Part shown: positions 1-6,452 of the stretch, piece after piece
Layout: the number at the start of each line of letters is the position of its first letter
Numbering within the stretch: position 1 is the first letter of the stretch
DNA from: Bacteroidales bacterium
GTDB lineage: Bacteria > Bacteroidota > Bacteroidia > Bacteroidales > VadinHA17
Reading direction: 5' to 3'
Assembly: GCA_003518245.1 (NCBI GenBank)
Contig: DOZA01000129.1
Location: 1-14,957 of the forward strand
Length of the DNA stretch: 14,957 bases
Made by a program: the position numbers and the translations under genes
Notes under the pieces: model-generated
Seen by the model: the letters and a program-made list of their open reading frames with translations, nothing else
What the model was told of the DNA's origin: nothing
The model's database searches: none

Positions 1-840
1 TTCAACAAAGTCAGAGCCTGAAATAGAAAAGAAAGGTACATTAGCCTCTCCGGCTACTGCTTTTGCCAGTAGTGTTTTACCGGTTCCAGGAGGTCCTATT
101 AATAATGCTCCTTTGGGTATTTTCCCTCCCAGATCAGTATATTTTTTCGGATTTTTAAGGAAATCAACCAGCTCTTTTACTTCTGTCTTTGCTTCTTCAA
201 GACCTGCAACATCACTGAAATCAATCTTTACTGTAGATTCCCTGTCAAATATTTTAGCTTTTGATTTGCCTACGGAGAAAATATTACCTACCCCGCCACC
301 GGAAGATCCCCCACGAGCCATACGCCTGAAAATAAATAACCATAAGGCAAGAATAATCAACATGGGAATTATCCAGGTTAATATTTCTCCAAAGTAGTTT
401 TTTCTAGTTTCATAAATCGGATGTATCCACTCGGCTTCAGTATAATTTAGTTGGTTCTGTATTTTATCAAGGCGAGTCTCAAACAGTTCAATAGTAGAAA
501 ACTGGTATGTATACTGTGGTGATGGCCCCGAGAGGCTCAATCCCCTCGAACCGGATATATCAGGATGCCTTCCTGATTCAATAGCCTGGGACGTAAGATA
601 GACCTCAGCGTATTCCTTATTAATAACAACAATCTTTTTAATGTCCTTATTCTCTATCATACTTTCCAGTTCGCCCCATTGCTCAACTTTCTCTATCTTT
701 TTCCCTCCAAACATTAAATTGATGGCTATAAGACCAATACCTATAGCCAGGTATATCCACGTTGGATTTATCCTGGGTTTGTCATTCTTTCCCTTGTCAC
801 TACCCGGTTTGTTTGTATTTTGTTCTTTTTTCTCCGTCAT
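1..840 (-). CDS. ftsH: ATP-dependent zinc metalloprotease FtsH, N-terminal part (cut by window edge)
   Basis: Membrane-anchored AAA+ protease that extracts and degrades membrane and some soluble proteins, acting as a hexamer in the inner membrane. The frame is open from the ATG at 840 to base 1, giving the first 280 residues. A charged cytoplasmic tail comes first, then membrane segment 1 (about residues 27-44), an extracytoplasmic domain of about 105 residues, membrane segment 2 (about 152-171), a Gly/Ser-rich linker (177-185), the VAGLEEAK motif that opens the AAA domain (212-219) and Walker A GPPGTGKT (249-256). Walker B, the second region of homology and the HEXXH zinc site would lie off the left edge. 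It starts 14 bases after the rsfS stop, so the two are probably co-transcribed, an arrangement common in Bacteroidota. Identity is very secure; only completeness is unknown. Confidence 0.96.
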   Translation of the reverse strand, partial: MTEKKEQNTNKPGSDKGKNDKPRINPTWIYLAIGIGLIAINLMFGGKKIEKVEQWGELESMIENKDIKKIVVINKEYAEVYLTSQAIESGRHPDISGSRGLSLSGPSPQYTYQFSTIELFETRLDKIQNQLNYTEAEWIHPIYETRKNYFGEILTWIIPMLIILALWLFIFRRMARGGSSGGGVGNIFSVGKSKAKIFDRESTVKIDFSDVAGLEEAKTEVKELVDFLKNPKKYTDLGGKIPKGALLIGPPGTGKTLLAKAVAGEANVPFFSISGSDFVE

Positions 841-854
841 CTCAACCCTTAATT

Positions 855-1223
855 TTAAATGTCTTTTAGTTCTTCAATGACTGCATCAGCCCATAAAGCC
901 TCAAGATTGTAAAAGTCCCTGAATTTATCCTGGAAGATATGTACTACTACATTACCGTAATCGAGCAAAACCCAGATATTGTTCTTAGTACCTTCTCTGT
1001 GATTGGGATTCTCCCCGGTGTTTTTCTTCACCTGTAATTCTACTGACTCTGTAATTGAATCAACCTGTGTTACTGAATTACCATGACATATTATGAAATA
1101 ATCACATACTGAATTTTCCAAAGACCTGAAATCAAGCTTAAGTATTCTTTCTCCTTTTTTTTCAAAGATCCCCTTTACTATATTATCAATCAATGGTAAT
1201 ACCCCATCACTGTTTTCAATCAT
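855..1223 (-). CDS. rsfS: Ribosome silencing factor RsfS (Iojap/YbeB family)
   Basis: RsfS binds ribosomal protein uL14 on the large subunit and blocks joining of the two subunits, lowering translation when nutrients are short. The protein is 122 residues, normal for the family. The family signatures are all visible: [10 protein letters not shown] (residues 41-50), [14 protein letters not shown] (84-97) and [11 protein letters not shown] (104-114). The ATG at 1223 leaves a short family-typical N-terminus of about 10 residues before the first helix. It is first in a two-gene unit with ftsH, 14 bases downstream. The upstream gap is shared with the divergent birA. I could not find a convincing TTG/TAnnTTTG promoter pair for rsfS there. 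Identity is secure. Confidence 0.95.
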   Translation of the reverse strand: MIENSDGVLPLIDNIVKGIFEKKGERILKLDFRSLENSVCDYFIICHGNSVTQVDSITESVELQVKKNTGENPNHREGTKNNIWVLLDYGNVVVHIFQDKFRDFYNLEALWADAVIEELKDI

Positions 1224-1308
1224 TAATCTCAGATTCTGTTTATTATATAATTAACGTTCCTAAAAATACGAACATTATTTTTACTTTTGTTATAGCACTA
1301 TAAGTTTT

Positions 1309-1339
1309 ACAATTACAGTGCCAGACTCTGTAAAATTGT
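1309..1339. repeat. Imperfect inverted repeat in the rsfS-birA divergent gap
   Basis: The arms are ACAATTACAG (1309-1318) and CTGTAAAATTGT (1328-1339), separated by 9 bases. They pair over ten positions if two bases of the right arm bulge out. The repeat lies about 50 bases upstream of the birA ATG and 85 upstream of the rsfS start, in the AT-rich divergent region 1224-1388. It could be an operator or a weak leader hairpin. It is not the known BirA operator, whose arms run in the opposite sense, and the BirA encoded here has no DNA-binding domain. AT-rich sequence makes chance repeats likely. Confidence 0.3.
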
Positions 1340-1388
1340 CAGAAGCAGCATTCTTCAGATATTTACTGGATATAATGCTTTGAATATC

Positions 1389-2129
1389 ATGATTATAGGT
1401 TCTAATATCATATACCGTGAAAAAGTGTCATCTACAAATGAGCTTGCTGCTGAAATGCTGAAAGATAATTCTCCGTCTGAAGGTACAGTTATTTTTGCAG
1501 GCGAACAGTTACATGGGAAAGGGCAAAGGGGTAACAAATGGATCAGCGAAGCAGGTAAGAACCTGACATTTAGCATAATCCTCTACCCTGACTTCCTTCA
1601 ATCAGACCAGCAGTTTATGATCTCAAAGGTTATATCCATTTCAATTTTGGAATTACTTGACAAATATTCTGATTCAATAAGTATTAAATGGCCAAATGAT
1701 ATTTACCATAAAGATGACAAAATTGCAGGTATCCTTATAGAATATTCACTTGAAGGAAATAAAATACAACATTGTATTGCCGGAGCAGGGATAAATATAA
1801 ACCAGTTCAATTTCCCGCCTGATATACCTAACCCTGTATCACTTAATATCATTAACCACCAGGAATATGATACAGGTATTATCCTTGCTGAATTTTGCAG
1901 GATCTGCGATTACTGGTATAAAGAACTGGTGGACGGGCAGGTTGAAACAATCAACACACAATATCATAATAATCTTTACAGGCTCAACATTAATACCGGC
2001 TTTATTACCCATGAAGGTCCTTTAAAAGGCAGAATAACAGGAGTTGACACCTTTGGCCGTATATTAATTGATCATGAGAACGGGAATAAGGGAATATATG
2101 GTTTCAGGGAAATAGAGTTCAACAATTAG
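1389..2129 (+). CDS. birA: Biotin--[acetyl-CoA-carboxylase] ligase, monofunctional (BirA/BPL)
   Basis: This enzyme activates biotin with ATP to biotinyl-5'-AMP and attaches it to the lysine of biotin carboxyl carrier proteins. Visible motifs, numbered from the ATG at 1389 (246 residues), are the biotinyl-AMP-binding HGKGQRG loop (42-48), KWPND (100-104), KIAGILIE with the conserved lysine (111-118) and GAGININ (133-139). There is no N-terminal helix-turn-helix, so it is a group I ligase that cannot repress biotin genes itself. An in-frame TTG at 1380 would add three residues. I prefer the ATG because many relatives begin close to it, but neither start has a clear ribosome-binding site. The stop overlaps the tail of the opposite-strand SRPBCC gene by 11 bases. 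It is divergent from rsfS. Confidence 0.93.
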   Translation: MIIGSNIIYREKVSSTNELAAEMLKDNSPSEGTVIFAGEQLHGKGQRGNKWISEAGKNLTFSIILYPDFLQSDQQFMISKVISISILELLDKYSDSISIKWPNDIYHKDDKIAGILIEYSLEGNKIQHCIAGAGININQFNFPPDIPNPVSLNIINHQEYDTGIILAEFCRICDYWYKELVDGQVETINTQYHNNLYRLNINTGFITHEGPLKGRITGVDTFGRILIDHENGNKGIYGFREIEFNN

Positions 2130-2550
2130 TATTATCCCAGTCCTTAAACTCTTCCATACCGCTGACAAGTTTATCCAGAAAGTCCTTAATATACTTGGAT
2201 GCCAACATTTTTAATCCGGGATTCAGATCGGCTTTTATTGTCAGTTTTACCCTTGTATCATTTGCATGCAATTCTTTAAGCTGCACCCATAGATTAAACT
2301 CGGTATTATTAAGTCCGTAACCTGTGTATTTAACAGTATTGTAAGGATCTTTTCTGACTATACTTATTCTTGATTTGCCTACCGGTGACACTTCAAATGA
2401 GCACTTATCAGCAGATGCTTCCCAGTTTTCTACAGTATGCCCGGGCAGGAACCTGCTGAAATTCCTCATATCAGTAACAAAATTGAAAATTTTCTCTTCT
2501 CCTGATCTGATTTTACCTATCCTGCTTTCATATGAACTTAGGTTTTCCAT
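2119..2550 (-). CDS. SRPBCC (START/polyketide cyclase-like) superfamily protein
   Basis: A 143-residue protein with the look of the SRPBCC helix-grip fold. An early stretch YESRIGKIRSGEEKIFNFVTD (residues 7-27) matches the first strand and helix, FSRFLPG (31-37) follows, then alternating strands, and a long C-terminal helix (about 110-137) that would line the hydrophobic cavity. Such proteins bind lipids or other hydrophobic ligands, but the ligand cannot be inferred here and no catalytic motif is recognisable. It has no signal peptide and should be cytoplasmic. Its ATG is 7 bases after the pyrE stop, so the two are almost certainly one transcript. Its 3' end overlaps birA by 11 bases on the opposite strand. 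The fold is fairly sure; the function is unknown. Confidence 0.85.
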   Translation of the reverse strand: MENLSSYESRIGKIRSGEEKIFNFVTDMRNFSRFLPGHTVENWEASADKCSFEVSPVGKSRISIVRKDPYNTVKYTGYGLNNTEFNLWVQLKELHANDTRVKLTIKADLNPGLKMLASKYIKDFLDKLVSGMEEFKDWDNTNC

Positions 2551-2557
2551 AATTCAC

Positions 2558-3190
2558 CTATTTACCCCAGGAAGAAGGATCCTGTCTCCATCTTTCAAGT
2601 GTGTCAATCTCATTGTCATCAATATACCCTGTAGTATTAGCCTGTTCCAGTAATGCATTATAATCACACAGGGTAAATAAACTGCAGTTATTATCCCTGA
2701 AGTTATCTTCGGCTTTCTTAAAGCCATACGTAAATATAGCTATCATACCAAGAACACTGCAGCCTTCCTTCCTTAAAGCATTTACAGCCCTCAGGCTGCT
2801 TCCTCCGGTAGAAATGAGGTCTTCTATTACCACTACCTTCTGGTTTTTTTCATAATATCCCTCAATACGGTTTCCAAGCCCGTGCTCCTTTGCTCCTGAC
2901 CTTACATATACAAAAGGCAGGCCCAGGGCATCGGCAACAAGTACTCCATGAGCAATTGCACCCGTAGCCACTCCTGCTATAAGTTCAGCATCAGGATATA
3001 TTTCTTTTATCTTTTCAATAAAAGCATCCCTTATAGCCAACCTCACCCCGGGGAAAGATAATGTTTTCCTGTTGTCACAATATATGGGCGATTTCCAACC
3101 TGAAGCCCAGGTAAAAGGATTTGATGGTTGCAGTTTTATTGCTTTAATTTGTAATAGATAATCAGCAATTGATTTTGCATTGTTTTCCAT
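2558..3190 (-). CDS. pyrE: Orotate phosphoribosyltransferase
   Basis: Catalyses orotate + PRPP to orotidine 5'-phosphate + PPi, the fifth step of de novo UMP synthesis, in the cytosol as a dimer. The 210-residue protein carries the PRPP-binding loop VVVIEDLISTGGSS (119-132), the substrate segment YCDNRKTLSFPG (37-48) and the mobile catalytic loop YVRSGAKEHGLGN (95-107), which contains R97, K101 and H103. The position after R97 is Ser, where the enterobacterial enzyme has a second lysine; I believe this is common outside enterobacteria. The ATG at 3190 is only 6 bases from the divergent NUDIX start codon, so its promoter must lie within that gene. It heads a two-gene unit with the SRPBCC gene. 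Identity is secure. Confidence 0.96.
   Translation of the reverse strand: MENNAKSIADYLLQIKAIKLQPSNPFTWASGWKSPIYCDNRKTLSFPGVRLAIRDAFIEKIKEIYPDAELIAGVATGAIAHGVLVADALGLPFVYVRSGAKEHGLGNRIEGYYEKNQKVVVIEDLISTGGSSLRAVNALRKEGCSVLGMIAIFTYGFKKAEDNFRDNNCSLFTLCDYNALLEQANTTGYIDDNEIDTLERWRQDPSSWGK
3148..3177 (+). promoter_or_regulatory. Candidate promoter for the NUDIX gene, inside pyrE
   Basis: TTTG at 3148-3151 and TGATTTTG at 3170-3177 are separated by 18 bases. They resemble the Bacteroidota -33 (TTTG) and -7 (TAnnTTTG) elements with one mismatch. The ATG of the NUDIX gene is 19 bases beyond. The site is embedded in the first codons of pyrE on the other strand, as the 6-base gap between the two genes requires. 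Confidence 0.35.
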
Positions 3191-3196
3191 AGATTA

Positions 3197-3817
3197 ATGC
3201 ATAAGGTTTATTTCGATAAAAGGTTTATAGTCTTAAGCAGTCATCGCGACCGAATGCAAAAATACTGCTTATTCCATAAATACAATGATATTGATGAGCT
3301 TTATGCCAAAATCACTGAATTCATTGAAGATAATAAGATCAGTTCACTGAATATCTATTCGGATAAAATAAATTCACTTCGGGATGCTTTCAGGGCATAT
3401 TTTGAAACAAGGATAGCTGCAGGCGGGTTAATAGTAAACAGCAGGGAAGAACTATTATTTATAAAAAGAGGTGGCAAATGGGATATCCCTAAAGGCCATC
3501 TATCCGCAAATGAGTCCGTCAGTGAGTGTGCGGTAAGAGAAATCGAAGAGGAGACAGGCATGGTTCCGGGTGATGCTTTATCTGTACTTAAACCCACTTA
3601 TCATATATATAATATTGGTACTACCTGGATTCTGAAAGAGACTCATTGGTATATCTTTAAATTTTCGGGTCAGGGCAAGGCCCTTCCGCAGGAAGAAGAA
3701 AATATTACTGAAGTAAAATGGTTCGGATGGGATGAAATAAAATATGTTCATCAAAACACCTGGCCTTCAATCTCTGATGTCATTAATGATGCCGGAACCA
3801 AGCTTTGGAACAACTAA
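3197..3817 (+). CDS. NUDIX hydrolase with N-terminal extension
   Basis: Members of this fold hydrolyse nucleoside diphosphates linked to another group, using Mg2+ bound by the Nudix box. The box is complete at residues 100-122 and fits GX5EX7REUXEEXGU: G100, E106, the R-E pair at 113-114, E117-E118 and G121 are all present. The Nudix domain spans about residues 71-195. Ahead of it are about 70 residues (MHKVYFDKRF onward) with a strand/helix pattern, a layout I recall from other Bacteroidota NUDIX proteins, which supports the ATG at 3197. The substrate cannot be told. It is flanked by pyrE (divergent, 6 bases) and by the thioredoxin-fold gene (tail overlap of 51 bases). The family is secure and the role is open. 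Confidence 0.92.
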   Translation: MHKVYFDKRFIVLSSHRDRMQKYCLFHKYNDIDELYAKITEFIEDNKISSLNIYSDKINSLRDAFRAYFETRIAAGGLIVNSREELLFIKRGGKWDIPKGHLSANESVSECAVREIEEETGMVPGDALSVLKPTYHIYNIGTTWILKETHWYIFKFSGQGKALPQEEENITEVKWFGWDEIKYVHQNTWPSISDVINDAGTKLWNN

Positions 3818-5179
3818 TCGCCTGAGATTTTCTGAAGGTAAAATAGCAGGAGACTGAATTAACCTCATCTCCCTGTCAAGAAAATAAAATGTAGGTATAT
3901 ACCTTATATCATAATCATGTATCAGTGTTGAAGATTCAGAACCATCAAGGAATAGATAATTTTGATTATTATAGTCCAGTTCCGCCAGTGAGGATTCAAA
4001 GTCTTCGTCCAGCAAAATTATTACAATATTCAATTCATCACTATATTCATGAGCCCAGCTAAAAAGTATTTCCAGTTCCGCTTTTGTTTCGGGTAATCCC
4101 ATAGCACCAAATACAAGGATAGTAAATTTCCCACTGAGGCTATCTAAGGTATATGTTTCCCCCTTCCTGTTCCTGAGCATGAAACCCGGGGTAATATTCC
4201 CGGGTTTAAGCCTGTTAATCTTTTCAGTAATAACGTATGCAAGGTTACGATTATATTTATCTGTGGCATTACCGGACATATGAATAAAAATATTTTCTAT
4301 CGCCTTCTTTCTGAATCCACCCATGTAATACTCATTGTACAGGTTACTCAGAATAACGAATTCAAGAAGAGCAGTATCTCTTATCGTACCCTGCCGGTGT
4401 ATAAGTTTAAAGATATTGTCATAACTGCCACCATAATTAATATATACCCTGAGCGAATCGGTCCGGCTATCACTTGCCAGTCGCCTGAGGTAGCCGTTAT
4501 ACACCTGGTTGACAAGGTCAGTAAAGGCAGGCATCAGTGGCAGGTATTCTTTATTCATCAGTTCTATATCTTCCCTTCCGGGCTGCCTTTGTTTTCTGAA
4601 TATCATTTTAAGAAGACATTGCCTGTAGTTGAAATATTTCAGGGTATAATCACCAGTCAGCATTTTTTCAATACCGGCAAATGATTCCAGCAGGTACTCT
4701 TTATCATCTACCACCTCACCAAGATATATTGAACGGGTAATCATACCGGAATATTGAAAGAATAATGAATCAATATACCTGATTGTATTATTTATATTAT
4801 TATCACCTGGCACCTTTATATGGGAAAACCTGTATTTAAAAAACGGATTGAGCCTGTCGGACTGTGTCAGAGCTTTGTAATAAGGCAGTTCAAATTCATA
4901 TGTCTCTCCCTCACTGACTACAAGCAGCAAGTCATATACGCCATATCTTATTCTGAGCCAGCAAATATCATTACAATCAATATTAAGGCTAAGCATTTCA
5001 TTATCAGGCACCAGGATCTCTGTCAACAGGGTATTGCCAGCCATAATAGGATCAGGCTGGTTGTAAACCTGTACCATTTTACCTGCAGCCCCTGGGGCAT
5101 ATATATTTAAAAGTACATCCCTGCCGTTTATTATTGCCGAAAATAATATAATCAGTACAGCAGTAAGGATTCTTTTCAT
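3767..5179 (-). CDS. Secreted thioredoxin-fold (TlpA-like) protein lacking CxxC
   Basis: A 470-residue protein with a signal peptide (MKR plus a hydrophobic stretch to about residue 18, likely cut after ING) and no lipobox cysteine, so probably periplasmic. Residues about 20-325 form a strand-then-helix-rich region as in Bacteroidota TlpA-family proteins. Residues about 328-458 resemble a thioredoxin/AhpC fold: PGFMLRNRKGETYTLDSLSGK, then strand ILVFGAM, and the cis-proline motif YIPTFYFLDRE with P429. The usual WCxxC is replaced by GAMGLPET (357-364), so no redox-active pair is present. The only cysteines are C69, C73 and C188. It starts directly after the coaD stop and ends inside the opposite-strand NUDIX gene. 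Role unknown; disulfide exchange looks unlikely. Confidence 0.83.
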   Translation of the reverse strand: MKRILTAVLIILFSAIINGRDVLLNIYAPGAAGKMVQVYNQPDPIMAGNTLLTEILVPDNEMLSLNIDCNDICWLRIRYGVYDLLLVVSEGETYEFELPYYKALTQSDRLNPFFKYRFSHIKVPGDNNINNTIRYIDSLFFQYSGMITRSIYLGEVVDDKEYLLESFAGIEKMLTGDYTLKYFNYRQCLLKMIFRKQRQPGREDIELMNKEYLPLMPAFTDLVNQVYNGYLRRLASDSRTDSLRVYINYGGSYDNIFKLIHRQGTIRDTALLEFVILSNLYNEYYMGGFRKKAIENIFIHMSGNATDKYNRNLAYVITEKINRLKPGNITPGFMLRNRKGETYTLDSLSGKFTILVFGAMGLPETKAELEILFSWAHEYSDELNIVIILLDEDFESSLAELDYNNQNYLFLDGSESSTLIHDYDIRYIPTFYFLDREMRLIQSPAILPSENLRRLVVPKLGSGIINDIRD

Positions 5180-5671
5180 TTATCGATAATTATTTATATC
5201 TATGCTTGAAGGTACAAATTTTGACGCGTCTCCCCCGTTGCGTATAATATCACGTACTATTGTACTGTTTATAGGGGTCATTTCAGGTGCTGTAAGCAAC
5301 ATCACTGATTCTATCTCGGGCGCCATAGCTTTATTAAGCTGTGCGATGGCTCTTTCATACTCGAAATCGGCAGCAGTACGTATACCCCTGAGGAGGAATG
5401 AGGCATTGTTCTGCCTGCAAAAATCAATTGTAAGTCCTTCATAATGCGACACCCTAACCATATCAATCCCTTTAAATACATCATTTATCATTTTCTTCCT
5501 TTTATCAAGAGTAAAGAATCTATCTTTAAGGGCGTTTGCACCTATGGCAATTATTATTTCATCGAAGAGACTGAGTGCTCTGTTTACAATTGATTCATGT
5601 CCCCTGGTGAATGGATCAAATGATCCGGGGAATACTGCTATTTTCTTTTCTGTTTTTTTCATAATATACAT
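5180..5671 (-). CDS. coaD: Phosphopantetheine adenylyltransferase
   Basis: Catalyses 4'-phosphopantetheine + ATP to dephospho-CoA + PPi, the penultimate step of CoA synthesis, in the cytosol. The 163-residue protein has the nucleotidyltransferase signature VFPGSFDPFTRGH (13-25, TxGH form), the FLLRGIRTAADFEYE segment of the substrate site, and INSTIVRDI, which corresponds to the family ISS..R motif. Two in-frame ATGs are possible, 5671 and 5662. The first leaves 3 bases after the upstream stop; the second starts MKKTEKKIAVFPG, closer to typical family length. Neither has a Shine-Dalgarno sequence. Its stop codon abuts the ATG of the thioredoxin-fold gene. Identity is secure. Confidence 0.95.
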   Translation of the reverse strand: MYIMKKTEKKIAVFPGSFDPFTRGHESIVNRALSLFDEIIIAIGANALKDRFFTLDKRKKMINDVFKGIDMVRVSHYEGLTIDFCRQNNASFLLRGIRTAADFEYERAIAQLNKAMAPEIESVMLLTAPEMTPINSTIVRDIIRNGGDASKFVPSSIDINNYR

Positions 5672-5674
5672 TTT

Positions 5675-6442
5675 TCAGGTTATTTCTTTACCCTGATTTG
5701 AATTAACATAGAGTATATTTCCAATATCCTTATAATTTGAGAATAATTTCGGCCCCTGTGAACTTAGCTCCTCCCTGGTAAAACCTATTATAGTAAGATC
5801 AGCATCAATTGAGTATTTACAGACTATTTCTTCCTGGCCATCAGTGTCGGATATCAACTGGATATTAGAAGCAGAGATAGGTATCCTTCCACTGCATATA
5901 AGACCTATCAGCTCCTCTTTCCTGCTTTCCAGGTCTTCTTTATCGGCTCTTTGAGCAAACACCTGTAGCTGACGGCTCATCTGGAACACCACCCCACGGA
6001 ATAGTTTCACCAGTCCTTTCTTTTCTGTGTCTGTCCGGCTTATCATATAATAAAACAGGGCCATCAGTGCAATGGATAGTATTGCATACGGTGTATTCAT
6101 CTTGAACATAAGCCAGAAAGACATAACCGCTCCTATAAGTGACAGGTAGAGGGCAATTCCTATTGCAGCCCCGATATTTAGCCCGAATGACCTGGAAACT
6201 ATATAATATGCCCCTCCCCCTCTTACTCTCTGGTTGGTTGCAATCTCTGCCACGGCCATAGCGATAGGCAAGATAACAAGATGAGCTATTATAATCAGAC
6301 CCACCACTCCGACAAAACCAACATGGGCTACAGCATATCCGAACCGGAGGAATAATATAGCTCCCAGTATTGTTGAGACAGCGGTCATAAAGACCGGTAA
6401 TGTCCCGAAATTGGCTTTTTTCTCTGAAACCAGGCGGGCCAT
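5675..6442 (-). CDS. Internally shortened SLC12/APC-type cation-chloride cotransporter-like protein
   Basis: The N-terminus (residues 11-100) is that of bacterial Na-K-Cl-cotransporter-like APC permeases: FGTLPVFMTAVSTILGAI, the TM1 segment with LFLRFGYAV, TM2 ending AEIATNQ, then GGGAYYIVSRSFGLNIGAA in TM3. From about residue 101 the text jumps to what looks like the last membrane segment (116-134) and the adjoining FRGVVFQMSRQLQVFAQ (148-164). It then jumps again to the end of the cytoplasmic domain (GRIPISASNIQ, DADLTIIGF, GNILYVN). From memory, full-length relatives have roughly 700 or more residues and about 12 membrane spans; this one has 255 and three to four. TM6 and TM8, which help form the ion sites, are absent, so transport is doubtful. 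The reading frame is intact. It lies 10 bases after lon and 3 before coaD. Confidence 0.8.
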   Translation of the reverse strand: MARLVSEKKANFGTLPVFMTAVSTILGAILFLRFGYAVAHVGFVGVVGLIIIAHLVILPIAMAVAEIATNQRVRGGGAYYIVSRSFGLNIGAAIGIALYLSLIGAVMSFWLMFKMNTPYAILSIALMALFYYMISRTDTEKKGLVKLFRGVVFQMSRQLQVFAQRADKEDLESRKEELIGLICSGRIPISASNIQLISDTDGQEEIVCKYSIDADLTIIGFTREELSSQGPKLFSNYKDIGNILYVNSNQGKEIT

Positions 6443-6452
6443 AGTGCTAAAA

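Noticed and set aside
113-880. Plus-strand open frames at 113-397 and 641-880
   Set aside because: They run antisense to ftsH, whose membrane segments and Walker A are clear on the minus strand.
1309-1339. Inverted repeat upstream of birA as a BirA operator
   Set aside because: The known BirA box has TTGT...ACAA arm order with a longer spacer; here the arms are in reverse order, and this BirA has no helix-turn-helix.
4280-4684. Open frame of 134 codons on the plus strand
   Set aside because: It lies wholly opposite the thioredoxin-fold gene, has no recognisable domain and no ribosome-binding site, and is explained as an antisense shadow.
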